Shown: positions 22,441-36,000, counted from the first letter of the stretch. The stretch is DNA of 64,000 bases from Ceriagrion tenellum (GCA_963169105.1 OY720633.1:161215780-161279779), one strand, 5' to 3'. Notes: a model not told the origin generated them from the sequence alone. Numbers and translations: made by a program.

Positions 22441-23582
22441 TACGTTGAGAAAAGATGTTGACCATACTCGTCGTGTTTGACTTTAGAAAAGCTTTCGGCC
22501 CTGTAAATCTTGCTCTTCTTATACAAAAAATGCAGAACCTCAATTTCGCGTGTTCTTGCTTATGATTTATTCTTTTATTCTATTATTTCTGTTCTTCCTT
22601 ATTCTTTTCCTATTTGAACGGACGTCATCAACCGCTGAATAAATCAAAAGGAAATCAGTTGAACTGGGTAATCATCTCAAGTGGATTACCAAATGGATCT
22701 GTTCTGGGGCCACTTTTGTTCTCGTTGTATTTTTGTGACCTTCCAAATTATATTGGACATTTTAAATACACAATCTATGCTAACAATCTGTAAGCTATTG
22801 CCATTGTCATCCTAAAGACCTCCATCAAATAGGCAAATGAAGATGACTCTGCTGTTGCATTTTGGGCCAAACATTATTTTCTCCTACTCAACTCATCAAA
22901 AACTAAATCTTTGATCATTGGCAGCACGACGGTAGTATCTACAAACAATTTACATCACTGCCTACGATGATAGTCCATAATGTGAGCATACCATTTAGTA
23001 ACAGTGAGAAAAATTTAGGGATGATATTTATTACGAAACTTTCCTGGAAAGAACATATGATGAACATTTACAAGGGAGTAAATGGAACACTGCATCATTG
23101 AAAATCCATAGAAATCTTTTGCCTCTTCAACTAAAAAAAACTAGTCACTTCACTCATTTTTCCTTACTTAGATTAGGTACTCCAGCCTTGTGTACAACGA
23201 TTTAACTGAGGAGTTGAACATTAAGCAACAGCGCCTGACGAACTATTGCGTGAGATTCATTTTTAATCTAAGATGAGATGAACACATCACCCCTTAACTT
23301 AAAAAGATATCCTGGCTTGGCATTAAATAAATAATAAAACACCAAATCGCTTTCCTTACTTACGATCTCCCCAAATATATAAGTCCTTAATTCATAATTG
23401 ATCATTTCCCTATTAATGAATTAAAAGTGTCAACAAGGCAAGACCCGGGTTTCTTGAATGTCCCTCAGTTCCGGACGGTAACATTTGAAAAATCGTACAC
23501 AGTTGTCACGATGTTGCGGAACGCTTTTCCCATATACGTGAAAGATAGTACATCACAGGCAATATTTAGGAGGAGACTTTGA
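22440..23582 (+). mobile_element. CR1-type LINE relic: RT palm and C-terminus
   Basis: Pieces of one RT in several plus-strand frames. MLTILVVFDFRKAFGPV (from 22455) is the FDFSKAFD block with the catalytic Asp changed to Gly. SGLPNGSVLGPLLFSLYFCD (about 22680-22740) is followed by YTIYANN (22776-22787), where both Asp of YADD are now Asn. VYNDLTEELNIKQQRL, VRFIFNLR and DEHITP (about 23190-23300) come next. The C-terminus FRTVTFEKSYTVVTMLRNAF, ending FRRRL at 23581, closes it. All catalytic carboxylates I can see are lost. The VYNDLT/NIKxxRL/FIFNLR block matches the copy at 63780-63900, so the two are the same or sister families, each keeping parts the other lost. Confidence 0.8.
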
Positions 23583-25087
23583 AACCATTTATGTTCCTGT
23601 GAGAATTTATTGTAAGAATATATTTTTTTAGACACATTTATTTTGTTGTTTGTTGCTCCTACAGAAATATTTTTCAAATGCTATTGCTTCCGCCCTTCGA
23701 TTTTAGAAACATCTGATATTACATCGGGTTCAAAATGCTTGCATATGCATTTACCATAAACTGTCATGTACTAACTAAAACTATGTATATTTTGACAAAG
23801 ATTTGCTGCTTTTTAACTACAAATATGCTCCATGGGAAATATCATCCCAGAGAAAATATAGATTTATTATTATTATTGTAATGGGTTATTAATTTAATTA
23901 CTCAAGCATTATGCTTTAGAACTTGAAAGTAAGGATAAAGAGGACCTACTGTTTCTTACTATGTTAATGAATAAAATCAGATACAGATTTAAATTCAACT
24001 TAATGATTCACGCTTAATTTTGTAGACACTCGGAACATGAAATAATTTCTCGCATTTGTTAATTTCACACTTTTTTATTGTGATCAATAATAATTTCAAT
24101 TTATGATGTCGTTTTCACAAAGATAGTTAATTATCTTGACGATAAAATAATCGCTGACGGTCCGTGACAATAAAAAAGAGGAGAATGCACAAAGTGAGAA
24201 GTTATGTCGTAGGTTTAAATATTATAATTCTTGCCTGCTGCTCTTAACTGCTGTCAATGACGATGCTCTAGTTCTACAGCTCCCAGGTCGAATACTATTC
24301 ATGAAACCAGTGGGAGCGTAATCCATGGCTTTTTATAATTCTGCCTTATTTGGTGCTCAGTACGAGTGATAAACTCTCGGTAATCGTTATGCTTTAATGT
24401 CCTCTGGATTATGACGATAAAAAAAGCGTTATTCTACGATAAGCTCAGTCATCCATGGCCTCTTACACTCGCATAGGAAGTCACACGACGGGAAAATACG
24501 CCCAAGTTACCAGAAACAGTGGTATATCTTACATTTGGCTGGATGGAATGTATTTTTGACGCATACAGTACAGTGAGACAGCAAAATTTCATTTTACAAC
24601 GAGTTTTTTAATCTGAGAAATCACGCCAGACACTTAAAGGTTATCAATGATGATTATTTGGCAGGGAAGTTAGAGCATACTCAGTTTTCTAAAAAGTTAT
24701 GAAATTTAAATTTTTTCCTAAATGGACTGAAATTGGTGGAAAATTATTATGGCCTGACTAGAGGGTGGGCATCCATTGAAGTTGCCATTTCATTTTTAAT
24801 ATAATCTTTAACAATGAAGTGCCAAAAGAATTAAAGCATGATTTCATTGCTCTAGGAAATTCAGACGTTTCTGGTCTTCGAATCAAACCACGGACCATTT
24901 TGTTGCTAGACCAATCGTCAGACCACTTCACTGCTAAGAGTTCCTTACTCTGGTCGCAATCCAGTAGGATTTAAGGGAACTAGATTTAACGCCCTTGCGG
25001 TCTATCAAGGATGGTTACAAAAGGGAGATATATTTGGAGAAGCCACAGCCCATGAGATTCAATCCAAAGGATGAATGATATCTTAAG
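23583..25087. other. AT-rich non-coding DNA
   Basis: No gene recognised. Everything from about 23583 could be the 3' untranslated part of the LINE upstream for a short distance, but no tail is visible. Confidence 0.4.
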
Positions 25088-25165
25088 TATACGTCTACGT
25101 CTAATTATTACCCTGCGAGCCACCACAAGGGTGTGTGGCAGAGGGTGAAGATCACCAAACATTCA
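25088..25165 (-). mobile_element. LINE 3' terminal fragment, minus strand
   Basis: On the minus strand this reads CACCCTCTGCCACACACCC, TTGTGGTGGCTCGCAGGGTA, ATAATT and an (AGACGT)n-like tail. It corresponds to the GGTGGCTCGCGGGGTATTAT block plus (ATGTAG)n tail that ends the LINE at 11052, so it is the 3' end of a related family in inverted orientation. The 5' limit lies to the right, perhaps as far as about 25600, but I see no coding match there, so it is probably UTR only. Confidence 0.65.
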
Positions 25166-26540
25166 TTATTGACATGCAACTAGGATATACGTAGTTAAGT
25201 ACGGCATAAATGCTTTTTCGGGATTCAACGTCACTGGATGTGGCTTCTTTGGATTCTTCTATCTTTTGAGCAGCCATTTTTGATGGACCCAAAGGTCATG
25301 ACGTTTCTAAGTCCGAGATCATGACAGAATCCTCCTACACTACCCACACAATTCTCCAATAAATGCCTCGAGAATTAGAAAGCTTGTGCAGCATAGTAAC
25401 CATTGGTAGAGCAAGCCAAAGGTCTGTGCTTAGGTGCTTGATGTTAGAGGATTTATTTCTTTTGGCAATTTATGCCTGTTTCAATGCAGTAATTTCATGA
25501 GGAACTTTGCGATCTGAGGAAATCTACCGAAAACAGTGTAGATGTGATAGAAACAGAAAGATGACTTCAAACGGAACAGCGATTATGAAAAAAATGGAGA
25601 GGATATAATCATTGAAGCGTTGTTACGCAGAACTCATGACGGAGCTACAGTGTTATAAATCTTAAAAAAGCGTTAAATTAGAATTATTTTGAAGTTGAAT
25701 GTTATAATAAATGTTAGCAATGATTATAAAATAGTTGAATGGCTTTTGATGCAGATCCATAGTTTTAAACTTTACAACTCAAATTACCCTACACATTTCC
25801 AGAATTTAAGGTAGTCCGAGCGAAATATCATTATACTTAGAAATCAATGAATTAGGTCTCATTTTAAAGAAAAATATCTCACCAATCCAATTACACCAAA
25901 ACTTCTACCCCTTATCACATTACTTTTGGAGATATTTGCCGAAAAATACCAGCCCTTTTACATGGGAAACGGTACGTGCATGGACTCCAGAGAGACATTT
26001 TTTACAAAATGAGGTATTTCTAACACTTAGATGTCGTAAAAACACTAACAGTGTGTAATTTGTATTTTTTCTCAACTATATTTGAAAATTAATCATATTG
26101 TCACCGCAGTAGGTTCTTGGGTATCACAAAAAACCTTCCGTTTTGAAGGAGTTTCAAGCGCACCGCGCGAAAAAAATGAATCAAATTGAAGACTTATTTA
26201 GATATTTTCATTTAAATACTTCCCATTTCTGTCATATAAAACTATATTATTGCACCATTAATTTCACAATATTTACTTCATGTGTCCTACATCTGATAAA
26301 ATTAAAACGTATAATTCGAATATGGTCTCTATTATGACTAGGGAAATTTCTCACTCGGACTACCTTTAGGCCAATCAAAATATTATATATGTAAATGTAA
26401 ATTTTTAAATGGGAGTATTTATAGTAGAAAATTGAATGTGAATCAAAATTAATTTTCAAATGAATTTTCCCGAGCATGAGAGATTTTGGAGAGGCACAAA
26501 GTGTAAAAAGCCATTTCATTTTTATAATCATAGTTTTTTT
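25166..26540. other. AT-rich non-coding DNA
   Basis: May contain 3' UTR of the inverted LINE fragment. The rest is unrecognised. Confidence 0.4.
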
Positions 26541-27170
26541 TGCGTGGAGTGCCCCTCTCGAGTTTCAATTGGACAATCCCCCCCGCCCTTCGCAGCATCC
26601 CGACGCTCTGTATCTCCATCAAAGGTGGCGCGTGTATCCGCTTTGAATGCGAGTGAAGTGAGATGAATTATGTCGAGTCCGAAGCGACGTCATTTGCAAG
26701 GGAGAGGAGGAGAGCCATCTATCGGCACGAAAGAGAAGTTGGGAGGGGGCGAAATCACGAGGGAGAGCCGGAGAGAAGGGAAGCAAACGCAGAATGCGAG
26801 GGGAGGGATGTGGAAGGCCCTCAAAACCATTTCATGCTCTCGCCTTTCTCTCATCTTTTCCTCCTCCCCGTCTCTTTTACGCTCTCTTCCTTCGAGTATT
26901 CCCGTGTATACTAGTCCCCTGGAAGAACGCTCCCTCATCGCCTTCATAACGCGTCTCTCTTTTAGGGAATCCATGCATTAGCACAAGCCATCCATCATCC
27001 AAAGAATACACGGAGCGACCTCCGCCCGACCTTCCACCCCTTCGCCGCCGTGGCTTCTGCTCCTCTCGTCTCTCCCCCACCCTCATTCCCCCATCCCCTG
27101 GACTCCCTCCTCGACCCTGGGTTCTTTTGCCTACGATACAAGCTGGTATCCCTCTTATATTCTCACTCAA
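26540..27170. promoter_or_regulatory. GC/CpG-rich island, G/A-rich then C/T-rich
   Basis: About 26640-26825 is G/A-rich and about 26826-27130 is C/T-rich on the plus strand, with a sharp switch. Mutually overlapping frames on both strands are Arg/Glu- or Ser/Pro-rich and compositional. Possibly regulatory; no exon found. Confidence 0.3.
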
Positions 27171-27760
27171 ATACTTACAACTTTCACGAGGTTTCCTAAA
27201 TCTGCTCTTGTATTTTCATTCCGTCGCAAAATTATGCTAAATTAAGGGCAAATAGCTATCTTAGTGCATGTTGATTTTATTCCTGAAAAAAATCATTATT
27301 TACCCTAAAAACTTATAACTTGTTCATCTTATCAAGGCATTATCGATCTTGTGAGTCCCAATTTACTAAGATCTCGTATTATCCGTGGTACAGAGTCATA
27401 TGTTTCAATCATACCATGCCATTTTTGCTCGTCATAATTCGGTATTGTACATGATTCTGATTTGTATGCAAGATATTAGCACTATTCAATCCTTGCAGCT
27501 TAAAAAAATGATATGCGAAAAAATATGGAAGTTATCTCATTTTTTTGTGAGTTATGTTCGCTCAGTAGCCCTCAGTACCACTCGCGTTGCTGTTAATTCC
27601 TGGCAGAATCAGCCCGATTTAGTATACTTTATTTACAAATACAGATTTACATACTTCAACAACTATCGTTGCTCTGTATCATCTTGAAGAAATTACGGAT
27701 TAGTTTTTATAAAGTTGGCGTGTAAAACTTTAGCTTTAATGCGTTTTCTGAAGCCATGTT
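27170..27760. other. AT-rich non-coding DNA
   Basis: The 100-residue frame at 27385-27687 has no recognisable motif. Nothing else is seen. Confidence 0.4.
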
Positions 27761-27764
27761 TACC

Positions 27765-27890
27765 CGCTATAGAGGATCCGTGGAGGGGTCGAACCTCAAT
27801 TAGCTGGATCCATCAGGTCCAAACTCAGAGTCCAGCTCTCGGCGTCGACCCATCCCCGCGGGTGGGTAATGGCACCGACTGACTAGCTGT
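27765..27890 (-). repeat. GC-rich, tRNA-like repeat fragment with a pol III B-box (minus strand)
   Basis: The reverse complement of 27785-27795 is GGTTCGACCCC, a perfect B-box. It sits between two GGATCC palindromes (27774-27779 and 27806-27811), with GAGG/CCTC able to pair as a T-stem. A convincing A-box is not found. The patch is GC-rich within AT-rich DNA and has sharp edges, as an inserted SINE would. Confidence 0.3.
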
Positions 27891-29500
27891 ACTACAGTTT
27901 CAAACTTCTTAAAGCAGACAATAAACCGTAATGCTATATTCATGTATATGTTGCTCGAGTCACGTTGACGAAAATGGCTACATAATAACTGTTATAAGAT
28001 AGGTATTAAACATTTCACTTTCTCTAGAAAACCAAGCCACTCAAAAGTACGTAACCACGTAAGTTGACGCGTAATCCAGCCGTTTAAGGGCAAGAGCGAA
28101 CGGATAAAACTTCTCATAGTTTTTTTTTCATATTTTAAATCGTAGTCGTGCCAAAAATGTTAGCAAATGATGGCTGATCCTAATTATAACTATTGATGTA
28201 GAGGGAAGTTGGGTATTAAAGAAGCGGGGGTTTCTATACACACGAGCTTTTACCATTTGACTAATTTACTAGTGATGAGACCACATGTGGACTAAAGTAA
28301 ATTAGAAACAAGATACATCAGTATAATCCTGCGTTACCTGTTCATGAACATTATTATTATTAGGGTATCAATCGCTATGAAGTATATTTTGTAACTATGT
28401 AACCATTTTACTCTCTCTCTTCCCTATCTGTTAGCTCTCCTCCTTATCCCACTCTCCTTAGCTGTTGGCCCTCCACTTTCCCTCGTCATTCATTCCAACG
28501 GCACTCATATTTTACTCTCTTTCCTTCCCTCTTTCTTCACCTAAATCCATTCGGGACCTCTCAAGTCAACGGATTGATATGTTATGTCTCTTGACCAAGA
28601 ATAATTTAGGGTCAATCTGTAGGGTCATTGCCAATTTGGTTTTCTATCGAAGCTGTAGTGTGCGTGAACTTTTAATTCGCAACTGAATGATATTTCCGTT
28701 AAATATACTGAATGTAAAGTTGAACTACACGCGTGTTAAGTTGAATTGTTGTATCCCTTTTTTCAACAAGTTCAATCAATAGAACAGCAAATATTTCGAT
28801 AAACACCAATAGCTATTATAACATTTTATAATAATTTAAAGTGAAATATAGTAAAATTGATTGTACTTTGAAACATATTTGATACAATGCAGATGATATA
28901 TCTAATTGATTTGAATGGTAGGAAAATATTTGCACCTATTTGTCTGAATTATTCGAAATTAAACCACTAGTTATGTTTCAATGTTGAAACGGTTAAGTCT
29001 ATTTCAATTCTCTTGTTTGGAAAGTGAAAAATATTTTCTAACCACTGTGCATCATTACAGAGGTGGTTGACAAGTATAAAATAACCCTACCTACTAATTA
29101 CTCTCAACAATATTCTTTCAACAATATTCTAAACTGTAAATACCATTCAACCTTGAAGAGGAGAAATCCTAAAACAGGGCCCCATTAATGTAGTATTTTT
29201 GGGAAATAAACATTTTAACTAACTAACTGCTTACTCTCGTAAGGTTTTATTTATGGTTATCCGAGAAATTTTTGGAGCACAAAATATGCCTCGAGATGCT
29301 GAAATATTTTTGCGTTTGAATTGCCCCAATAAATGAGCATTTCTGGGCATGAGGTGGTCGTTACAGTACTTTTTCTCCAAGAGTATCTATAAGAGCCTGA
29401 AGTTATTTTTCAATTATCTCTCCGTGGAATTCTATCTGTAGATGGACAAATAAACTTGTATTCTAGCGTTTCTCAGTACCATATTTTCGTTTAATTTGTA
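27891..29500. other. AT-rich non-coding DNA
   Basis: A C/T-rich patch lies at about 28410-28560. AATAAACATTTTAACTAACT near 29205-29228 looks like the short-repeat tail of a retroposon, without a recognisable body. No gene is seen. Confidence 0.4.
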
Positions 29501-29539
29501 GATTTTGCTCAAATCTTTTTCTCTTTTAGCTGGCAATTA

Positions 29540-30330
29540 CTGCTTTGAATGGGTGCGGATTAGCAGTCTGCCAAGAACTACTCGGTTCAGAGATGCCCCC
29601 ACCCCTCTACATTGCCTTAGTGTTGCCAACGTGTGGAGTGAGAGACAATGGGAAGTAACACGAAAAGGGGGCATTTCTGGTCAAGATTTTTGTCTCTTCA
29701 AGTTCCCAAGTGTAATCCCAGCCTTTAATGCTCTCTCAAACTTTGACGTCGAAAAGCAGTTCGGATTCGGTTACGACATCACCGGTTTCGCATTCCCTGG
29801 AAGACAGTCGGCAAACTGCAGTTGTTTGGTTTCCCCGTCGTCGTTTGATTGAACTTTCACCACCGTGTGTCGTCCTCCTGTCCTCCTACTCTTCTTCGTC
29901 GCCCCCCTCCGCCCTTCCCCCACCTAGAGCGGCCTCCACCTAGAACATGGACCCTTCCCCTCTCTCCCCCGCACGTCTGTCACCTTTCCCTCCTTTGCTC
30001 CGATGCCCTCTCCCGGCGACCTCTCGGCAAAACTTCGCCTTTCGTGTCTTCGGTTCTCCGCTCCCTTTCGCCCACAGCTTTCGTTTCTTCTCCTCGACGG
30101 CACCTCTCCCCGATGGGATGGATGCAAGTGGGGAAGTTGTTACCGAGAGGAGGGCTGGTGGCCTACACCCGCCGCGCCAAGGTGCCAGGTTCCATTCCGT
30201 TGAAGTTGATGGTTTCGATGACGCCCTGAAACTCATCTGGATGGGCTGCCGAAGAACATATGCCGGGCGCTGCACGTGCGTCCTCCGTCTGATTATGCGC
30301 GTAATTTTTGTCTTTCCAGCTTCCTGATGG
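29540..30330. promoter_or_regulatory. GC/CpG-rich island
   Basis: About 29850-30110 is strongly C/T-rich on the plus strand and about 30120-30190 G-rich, followed by a mixed GC-rich part to 30330. Several frames stay open on both strands (up to 142 aa) because stops are rare in this composition. No domain is recognised in any. A real exon within 29505-29852 cannot be ruled out, as that part is less biased, but I see no family signature. Confidence 0.3.
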
Positions 30331-32090
30331 CAGTAACGTAACGTAACTGATGATTTTCCATTGTTCATGTTCTCCTCCTTTTTGTATTTAATCTCTACAA
30401 GTGGTTGTGTTTTGTTCCGACATGCCCCAATACTAAGCCGCGGTTGGATTTTTGCAATAAATATTGAGTATTAATCAAATATCATCCCATCCGAATATAT
30501 AAAGCTAAAACGAATGCTAAAAATAATTTTAAAGCATACATGACATTCATATGGTATTTAATTGCATGCGCAATTTTACCGTAAAATGTTATGGTGTAGT
30601 TTCAGTGGAGAATACCCGGTATGAAACTTATTTTATACTATCGAATTTTTCTGTTAACTCCCTGAAAGCTGTTTCAACATGAAATGGTTAACGTTATATT
30701 TGGTCTAAGACACTGATAAAAATATGCAACTAATTAAATAAACACGCAAATTAATTTTGAAAGTTACCAGGAAAAGCCATAATTTAGCTCAAATTCCGAT
30801 TATCTTCTCAATAAAAATCTTTAAAAGTCGTAATTTATTAACACAGAGTAGTAGAAAATCTTTAACTAACGTTTGCAAGCTTCTGTCAAAAGATTTAATC
30901 ATTATTCTCGAAGATATGGCTCTCCAAAAACGTTCATAAGCTGTATTAAATGCAGCGTTATGAGTAGAGACTTCAGAAAATGAGTAACAATTTCAGGGTC
31001 GCACGATGTGGACAAAAGATCATTGTCGCGTTCCCAGGAGAAGTAATTTAAATGACGATATCTAGGGTGAAATGACTATTGCTTTAATACGTGATTCACA
31101 GAGCATGTGATATATTTTCTGGGTTTAGTAAGGTACAAGTGTGGTTGTCATTTATTAGTATAATTACATTCATCCTTGCAGGGTACTTGAGGACCTCCTA
31201 CACGGATAGAATCTTACTGTAGTAAACTTGATTAAAACAATAGTATTCTGCAGAAGTTTTGCACATATTATTAAACTTTTTAAATTTTCAATTCGATTTT
31301 TCTAATGAATTTAACCCCTCTATTTTTATCGCTTTGTTTTTATGGAGTTTAATTTACTTTGAGCATTATTTATTTCGAATACCTTAAATTAGTTTCATGC
31401 ATTTTCATTACTTATTCTAAATTCGAAGCATAGTTATATTTAGACCCTTATTTTTATTTAAACGGCGGCATCTTTCTATCTTTTTTCAGTTTTGATGTCA
31501 GTATGAAACTGCTTTTACAAAATTGGTGGGTATTCATAGGTGGAACGATTGGGTATTGGATATGATCTTACATTATCATCCCATAATCTTATGCTTTTCT
31601 CTTTGACAAAGCCGGATCTAAGCTAAGATACAAGCTTTGAGGTGATTAAAATTTTTTTTGACATAAGTGAGCGATTTGTGGAAAAATATTTTTATAATGG
31701 TAGGCCACCTAAAATATTTTCCGTTAATGCTGACTTTTCCATTCCTATGCTTTTATTCTATGAGATTAGGAACACCCAACGCAGTGATATTCCCGTAGCT
31801 CCTTTTGTCGCCAGATACCGTGAATTCTTTGTATAATACCCTAACTATTTATGATACGTTTGTAATATCATCTGAAGTATTTTCTTTGACTTTATTTTAT
31901 CTTTAATTACCCACTCATATGGAAACAGATCAGTATATGAAGTTTTCACTCTTGTTGAAAAAAAGAGCGTTTTACAATTCTGCCCATGTAAATAGACGGT
32001 ACTAATACTCCAGATCTTCACTACAAAGGATAATACGTTAATGTATCGCGCTATGCTGAACGAGGAAACATTAACAAGTCTCCTTTTGTC
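30330..32090. other. AT-rich non-coding DNA
   Basis: The frame at 31642-31836 has a somewhat protein-like composition but no motif that I recognise. Nothing else. Confidence 0.45.
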
Positions 32091-33015
32091 CTAATCTCTC
32101 GTCTTCCTTCCACTGCCGTCAACCTCCTGTCATGACCTTCCTCCTCCGTCCATTTCATACTCTTAACTTGGCATTCTGTCCCTCACTCTTCCCCGTCACA
32201 TCATTCTTTCCTTCCCCCTCCACCCTCCCACGTCCGCACCCCACCCTCTTCGCCCCCTCCCCTAACGCCCCAATTCCCCCACATCCCGTCTCTCAAACCA
32301 TGGGCGAATACTTAAAAACCCTCTCCCACCCGGAGTCCTCCCTACATCCTCCCATCATCCACAGTTCCGCCAGGAGGGCTCCACCCTTCCTTTCATTTCC
32401 TTTCCCCCGTTCTCCCACCATTTTATTTTCTTCCTACCCCTCCCACCTCTTCGAGTCTTTTTCATGTTTTGTTTTCAACATTTTCGCCAAGGAGAAGCGA
32501 GACGCGTCGCGCGAGCGTGGAATTACGGCGGAGTGAAAAAATAAAAGAAGCTCCGCCCGGACGCCATTATAAAAAGAGGAAAATACTCCGGGAAAAAGGG
32601 AGCGCGCCTCCTCGGCTGGAGTCGAGCTCTGGTTTTCCGCGGGGAAGGGAATGTTTGGAGTTTTTTTGTGGCGGAGGTGGGGGAAGGGGGATGGAGGAGG
32701 GTTGCGGGGGAAAGTGACGGTGGCGGAGACGAGGAGGAGGAGGAAAGTGAGAGTCTGTGGCGACCCCGGTGGCGTTCGAGAGCAAACGAGGGGAAGAATA
32801 AAATCTTAACGAGATAATGCAAGAGGTTTACATACGGGGAGCCTCCCCTCGCCCCCCCCCCCACCTCACCTCAACCCACCACACCCCTCCCCCCTCTCTC
32901 TCCTGCGCTCGCCGACCTTTCACCCGGGAAGCTGCAGACTCTCCTCGAGACACTCTTTCATTCGGGAAACGAGGTGTGGTTGAGGCCGTGTGCAGAAATA
33001 CGCGGAGAAATTTCT
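32090..33015. promoter_or_regulatory. GC/CpG-rich island with three strand-composition switches
   Basis: C/T-rich at about 32090-32460, G/A-rich at about 32480-32780, C-rich again at about 32840-32930, then mixed to 33010. It includes a poly-C run at about 32853-32862. Frames on both strands are Pro/Ser- or Arg/Gly-rich and compositional. It is the largest of the islands and the best candidate for a CpG-type promoter or enhancer, but without an identifiable exon. Confidence 0.33.
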
Positions 33016-36000
33016 TTCGAGACGATTTTTGACGAAAAAATTAAGAGAGGGAAAATTAGAGTTCCCCTCATTTATTCCGGCATAATTTCGCACGTTAGCA
33101 ATTATGAACGGAAGGCCCTTTCTTTGGAATAGTTTACGTGCAGTTGTAACTGATGCAATAGAATAGGTGACGATCATGACCTTATTTATTATATTCCCTC
33201 AAAACACAACTGTTTTTCCGTACTTAATGGAGGAGTCATTAATGTTCTGAGTTCAAGTAGCTAGAAAACTCCAAAGTTTATTTCTGAATCTTTCGGAGGA
33301 AAACTGGTTCCAAACTCGCCAGTAGATGCCAGATATTCAGATACATCTCATCAATAGCTCTCCATTTCAACATTCTCCTTTCCCCATCCATTCATGTAAA
33401 TAAGTTTTGAACCTTCTGTTTTTACCTTTGGATTTCTTTTATTGTTATTCAAGCATTTCTCAAAAAATCGCTCCAATTCATTTCTTTTGGCAAAATTTAA
33501 TGCTTTTCATACAATTATTAGGGGTATTTCTTGAAGCAGAGTCTTGAGAATATGTTATTAACAAACAACTCTCGTACTACTTGTATTTTAAATACCAAAT
33601 TGATAGAAAACGCTCGATCTCTGAAACTATTTCTGATTCTCAGGGTATGTGATTCATGCAAAGTAAAAAAATAACCCCTCTACCATATTGTTAGCTTAGT
33701 ATTTTTCACTTGATAAAACATTCTAGTGACTAATTTTTTGTTACGTTTCCCATTCTCACTTAAGGCATGACAGAAAATGCTTTCTTTGAGTGTATGGGAT
33801 ATGGCTCAAATTAATGGATAATCCGAAGTGTCACATTCTCTTACAGACATTTTGGATTAGTTTAAAAATGTAATTTACTCATCATTTGCTCTAGTCTTGA
33901 ATTACACAAGTAGGTTACTTTAGTGACGAAATAGATGAATATATTTTAATTTGGAGTAATACGTAGAACATACCAGTATTATTCTTCTAACTCTTGTAAT
34001 TTTCTATCAAATCACGTTGAATACGTTTTTTCTTAAGAAGAATACATTCAATAAATCCAGAAATTCTAACGTGGGATATAAAAATACATCCTCAGAATGC
34101 AAGCTGAAGTGAAATTTAACATTTATTCTGGGTTTTTTTGAAAAAAAATCAGGGTAGCCTTTACCAGGGAAAGGTCTAAGAATATAAAAAGATATATGCA
34201 AACTACTTGAAGGCAGTACACAAGAAGCGTGCTCAGTGACGGTATCAAAAATCTAACAGTTCCTTAAGCCTGGAAATTATTCCCAAATGATCAAAGAGAT
34301 GGCCTCAAGGCCAAAAGGAGTATATTTAAATAAAGAATTTTCCCTTGAGTTGGTCATTTTCTGATCACCTTAGAGACGATTTCAAAGATCATCAATCGAA
34401 GATCAATGAACGGTAGTTAATTATGTGATATGTTTTATATTTGGGCTCTACACCAATCTTTGGTCTAAGTTGATATAAATATCTTCGGATTCTATATTTA
34501 TATTAGAGCAATAAATATTACCAGTCTAATTTTCCACTGCTTCACCATGAAAAATAGAAAAACTAGCATAAATAATATCTCTTGAAGCTTTAGATACCCC
34601 ATTAAGGCTAGTCTATATTTTGGGCACTATAACTTTACAGAGCGGAATTTTATCTTAGCAACTCATAAAATACTCGCTCAAAGAACAATATACATAAAAT
34701 AGGAGCTACTACTGCATTTTTTGGAAAGTTGTTTGATGAATTGTATATCAAAAGCAGTTAGAAAATATGGTGCACAAAAGTATTTAAAAAGATTTCTATA
34801 CTTTTATGAAACAACAACCATTTTATGATGTACTTTAAGCAAGGCTTAATATTACTAGTGTCCTGAATCTATTATGATGCCATAGAGATTTCAAGGTTCC
34901 ATAAGATGAAACTTGTTTATTGCTGTTAGAGTGGGCCTTGGTAGCGCGTAACTGATAACTGATTATTGTAACTATGATATATTATGACTTCCTATGGGAT
35001 TTATTTTGACTTCTGTATTTGCGATCCGCAAAATAGATCAATCTAGTTCTCTTTAGGTTTTCTAGGTGTGTTTTTCAGCAATATCAGTTGCAGTAACGCA
35101 TCTTTCGTATTAGCTTTTGTATGTCATAAAAATATGATAGCCTTAAAGGACATATATTGTGCTGCTAGAATACTTATACCGACAGATTATATGGGGTATT
35201 GGCTTCAAGTTTACAAGTCAAGTCTTCATTTGACTGAGAATAAATTCCTACAGCTCTGAGTTTTTGTTTAATTCTTTTGAAATTCCTATATCTTCGTTTC
35301 ATGATACTTATTCATTTAATTTTTGAAGGGAATTAGATCCTGCACCTCACATGACTGCCAATGAGAGTTTTTCTAAGTAAGGGTGAGAAGGTGAAAGCTG
35401 ATTGAAAATATATCAAACGCTTTACTTTTTTATTCTGATAAACGGGGAACTATTTTTAGAGGTCCATGTAAGGTGATTGATTGATGCAACAATGTTAGTT
35501 ATGGCTTTATAGTGGATTTATTTTTATTTCTTTGTTTCCAATCCAAAAAACAGATCAAAAGGTATTATTTACCATAGTTTAAAGGCTGAAGCTTGGAACC
35601 TCACTTCAAGCTTTTATATTCGCTTTGATGTTTTTTAGGTGACTGTAAAAAACAAGTTTTCGCCAGAAGATAAAATTCCACCATGGAAGCATTCATTTCT
35701 TTGTTTATCCTACAGGGATTTCTTTTATTTAAAATTGACGGCCGGGATCAAATGCTCACTTTGGATTTTCTTTCCACGGAATTGCCCTGAGAGAAATAGT
35801 TTTGCGGAAAAATAAAGTTCTCGGTGGTGTGCTGAGGCATGGAAAGTTAGATAAGTAGACTGTGGTAAATATAAACAAAGTGTTTTGTATACAACGAAGT
35901 TAGTTCATTATAATGAAATTAAATAATTAAAGAGCTATTAATTTTTGACTTGATACGAACCACGCATTTCATTTTTCATTTCTTACGCAAAAACCCGGCA

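Noticed and set aside
28875..28910. RT box-like ADD near 28.89 kb
   Set aside because: Frame is closed on both sides, and no GVPQG or INDL block precedes it.
29770..29800. Third hammerhead-like core on the minus strand (GAAACCGGT)
   Set aside because: No CUGANGA lies upstream at stem II distance, and there are no inverted repeats or GTGGAA/CATGAT module.
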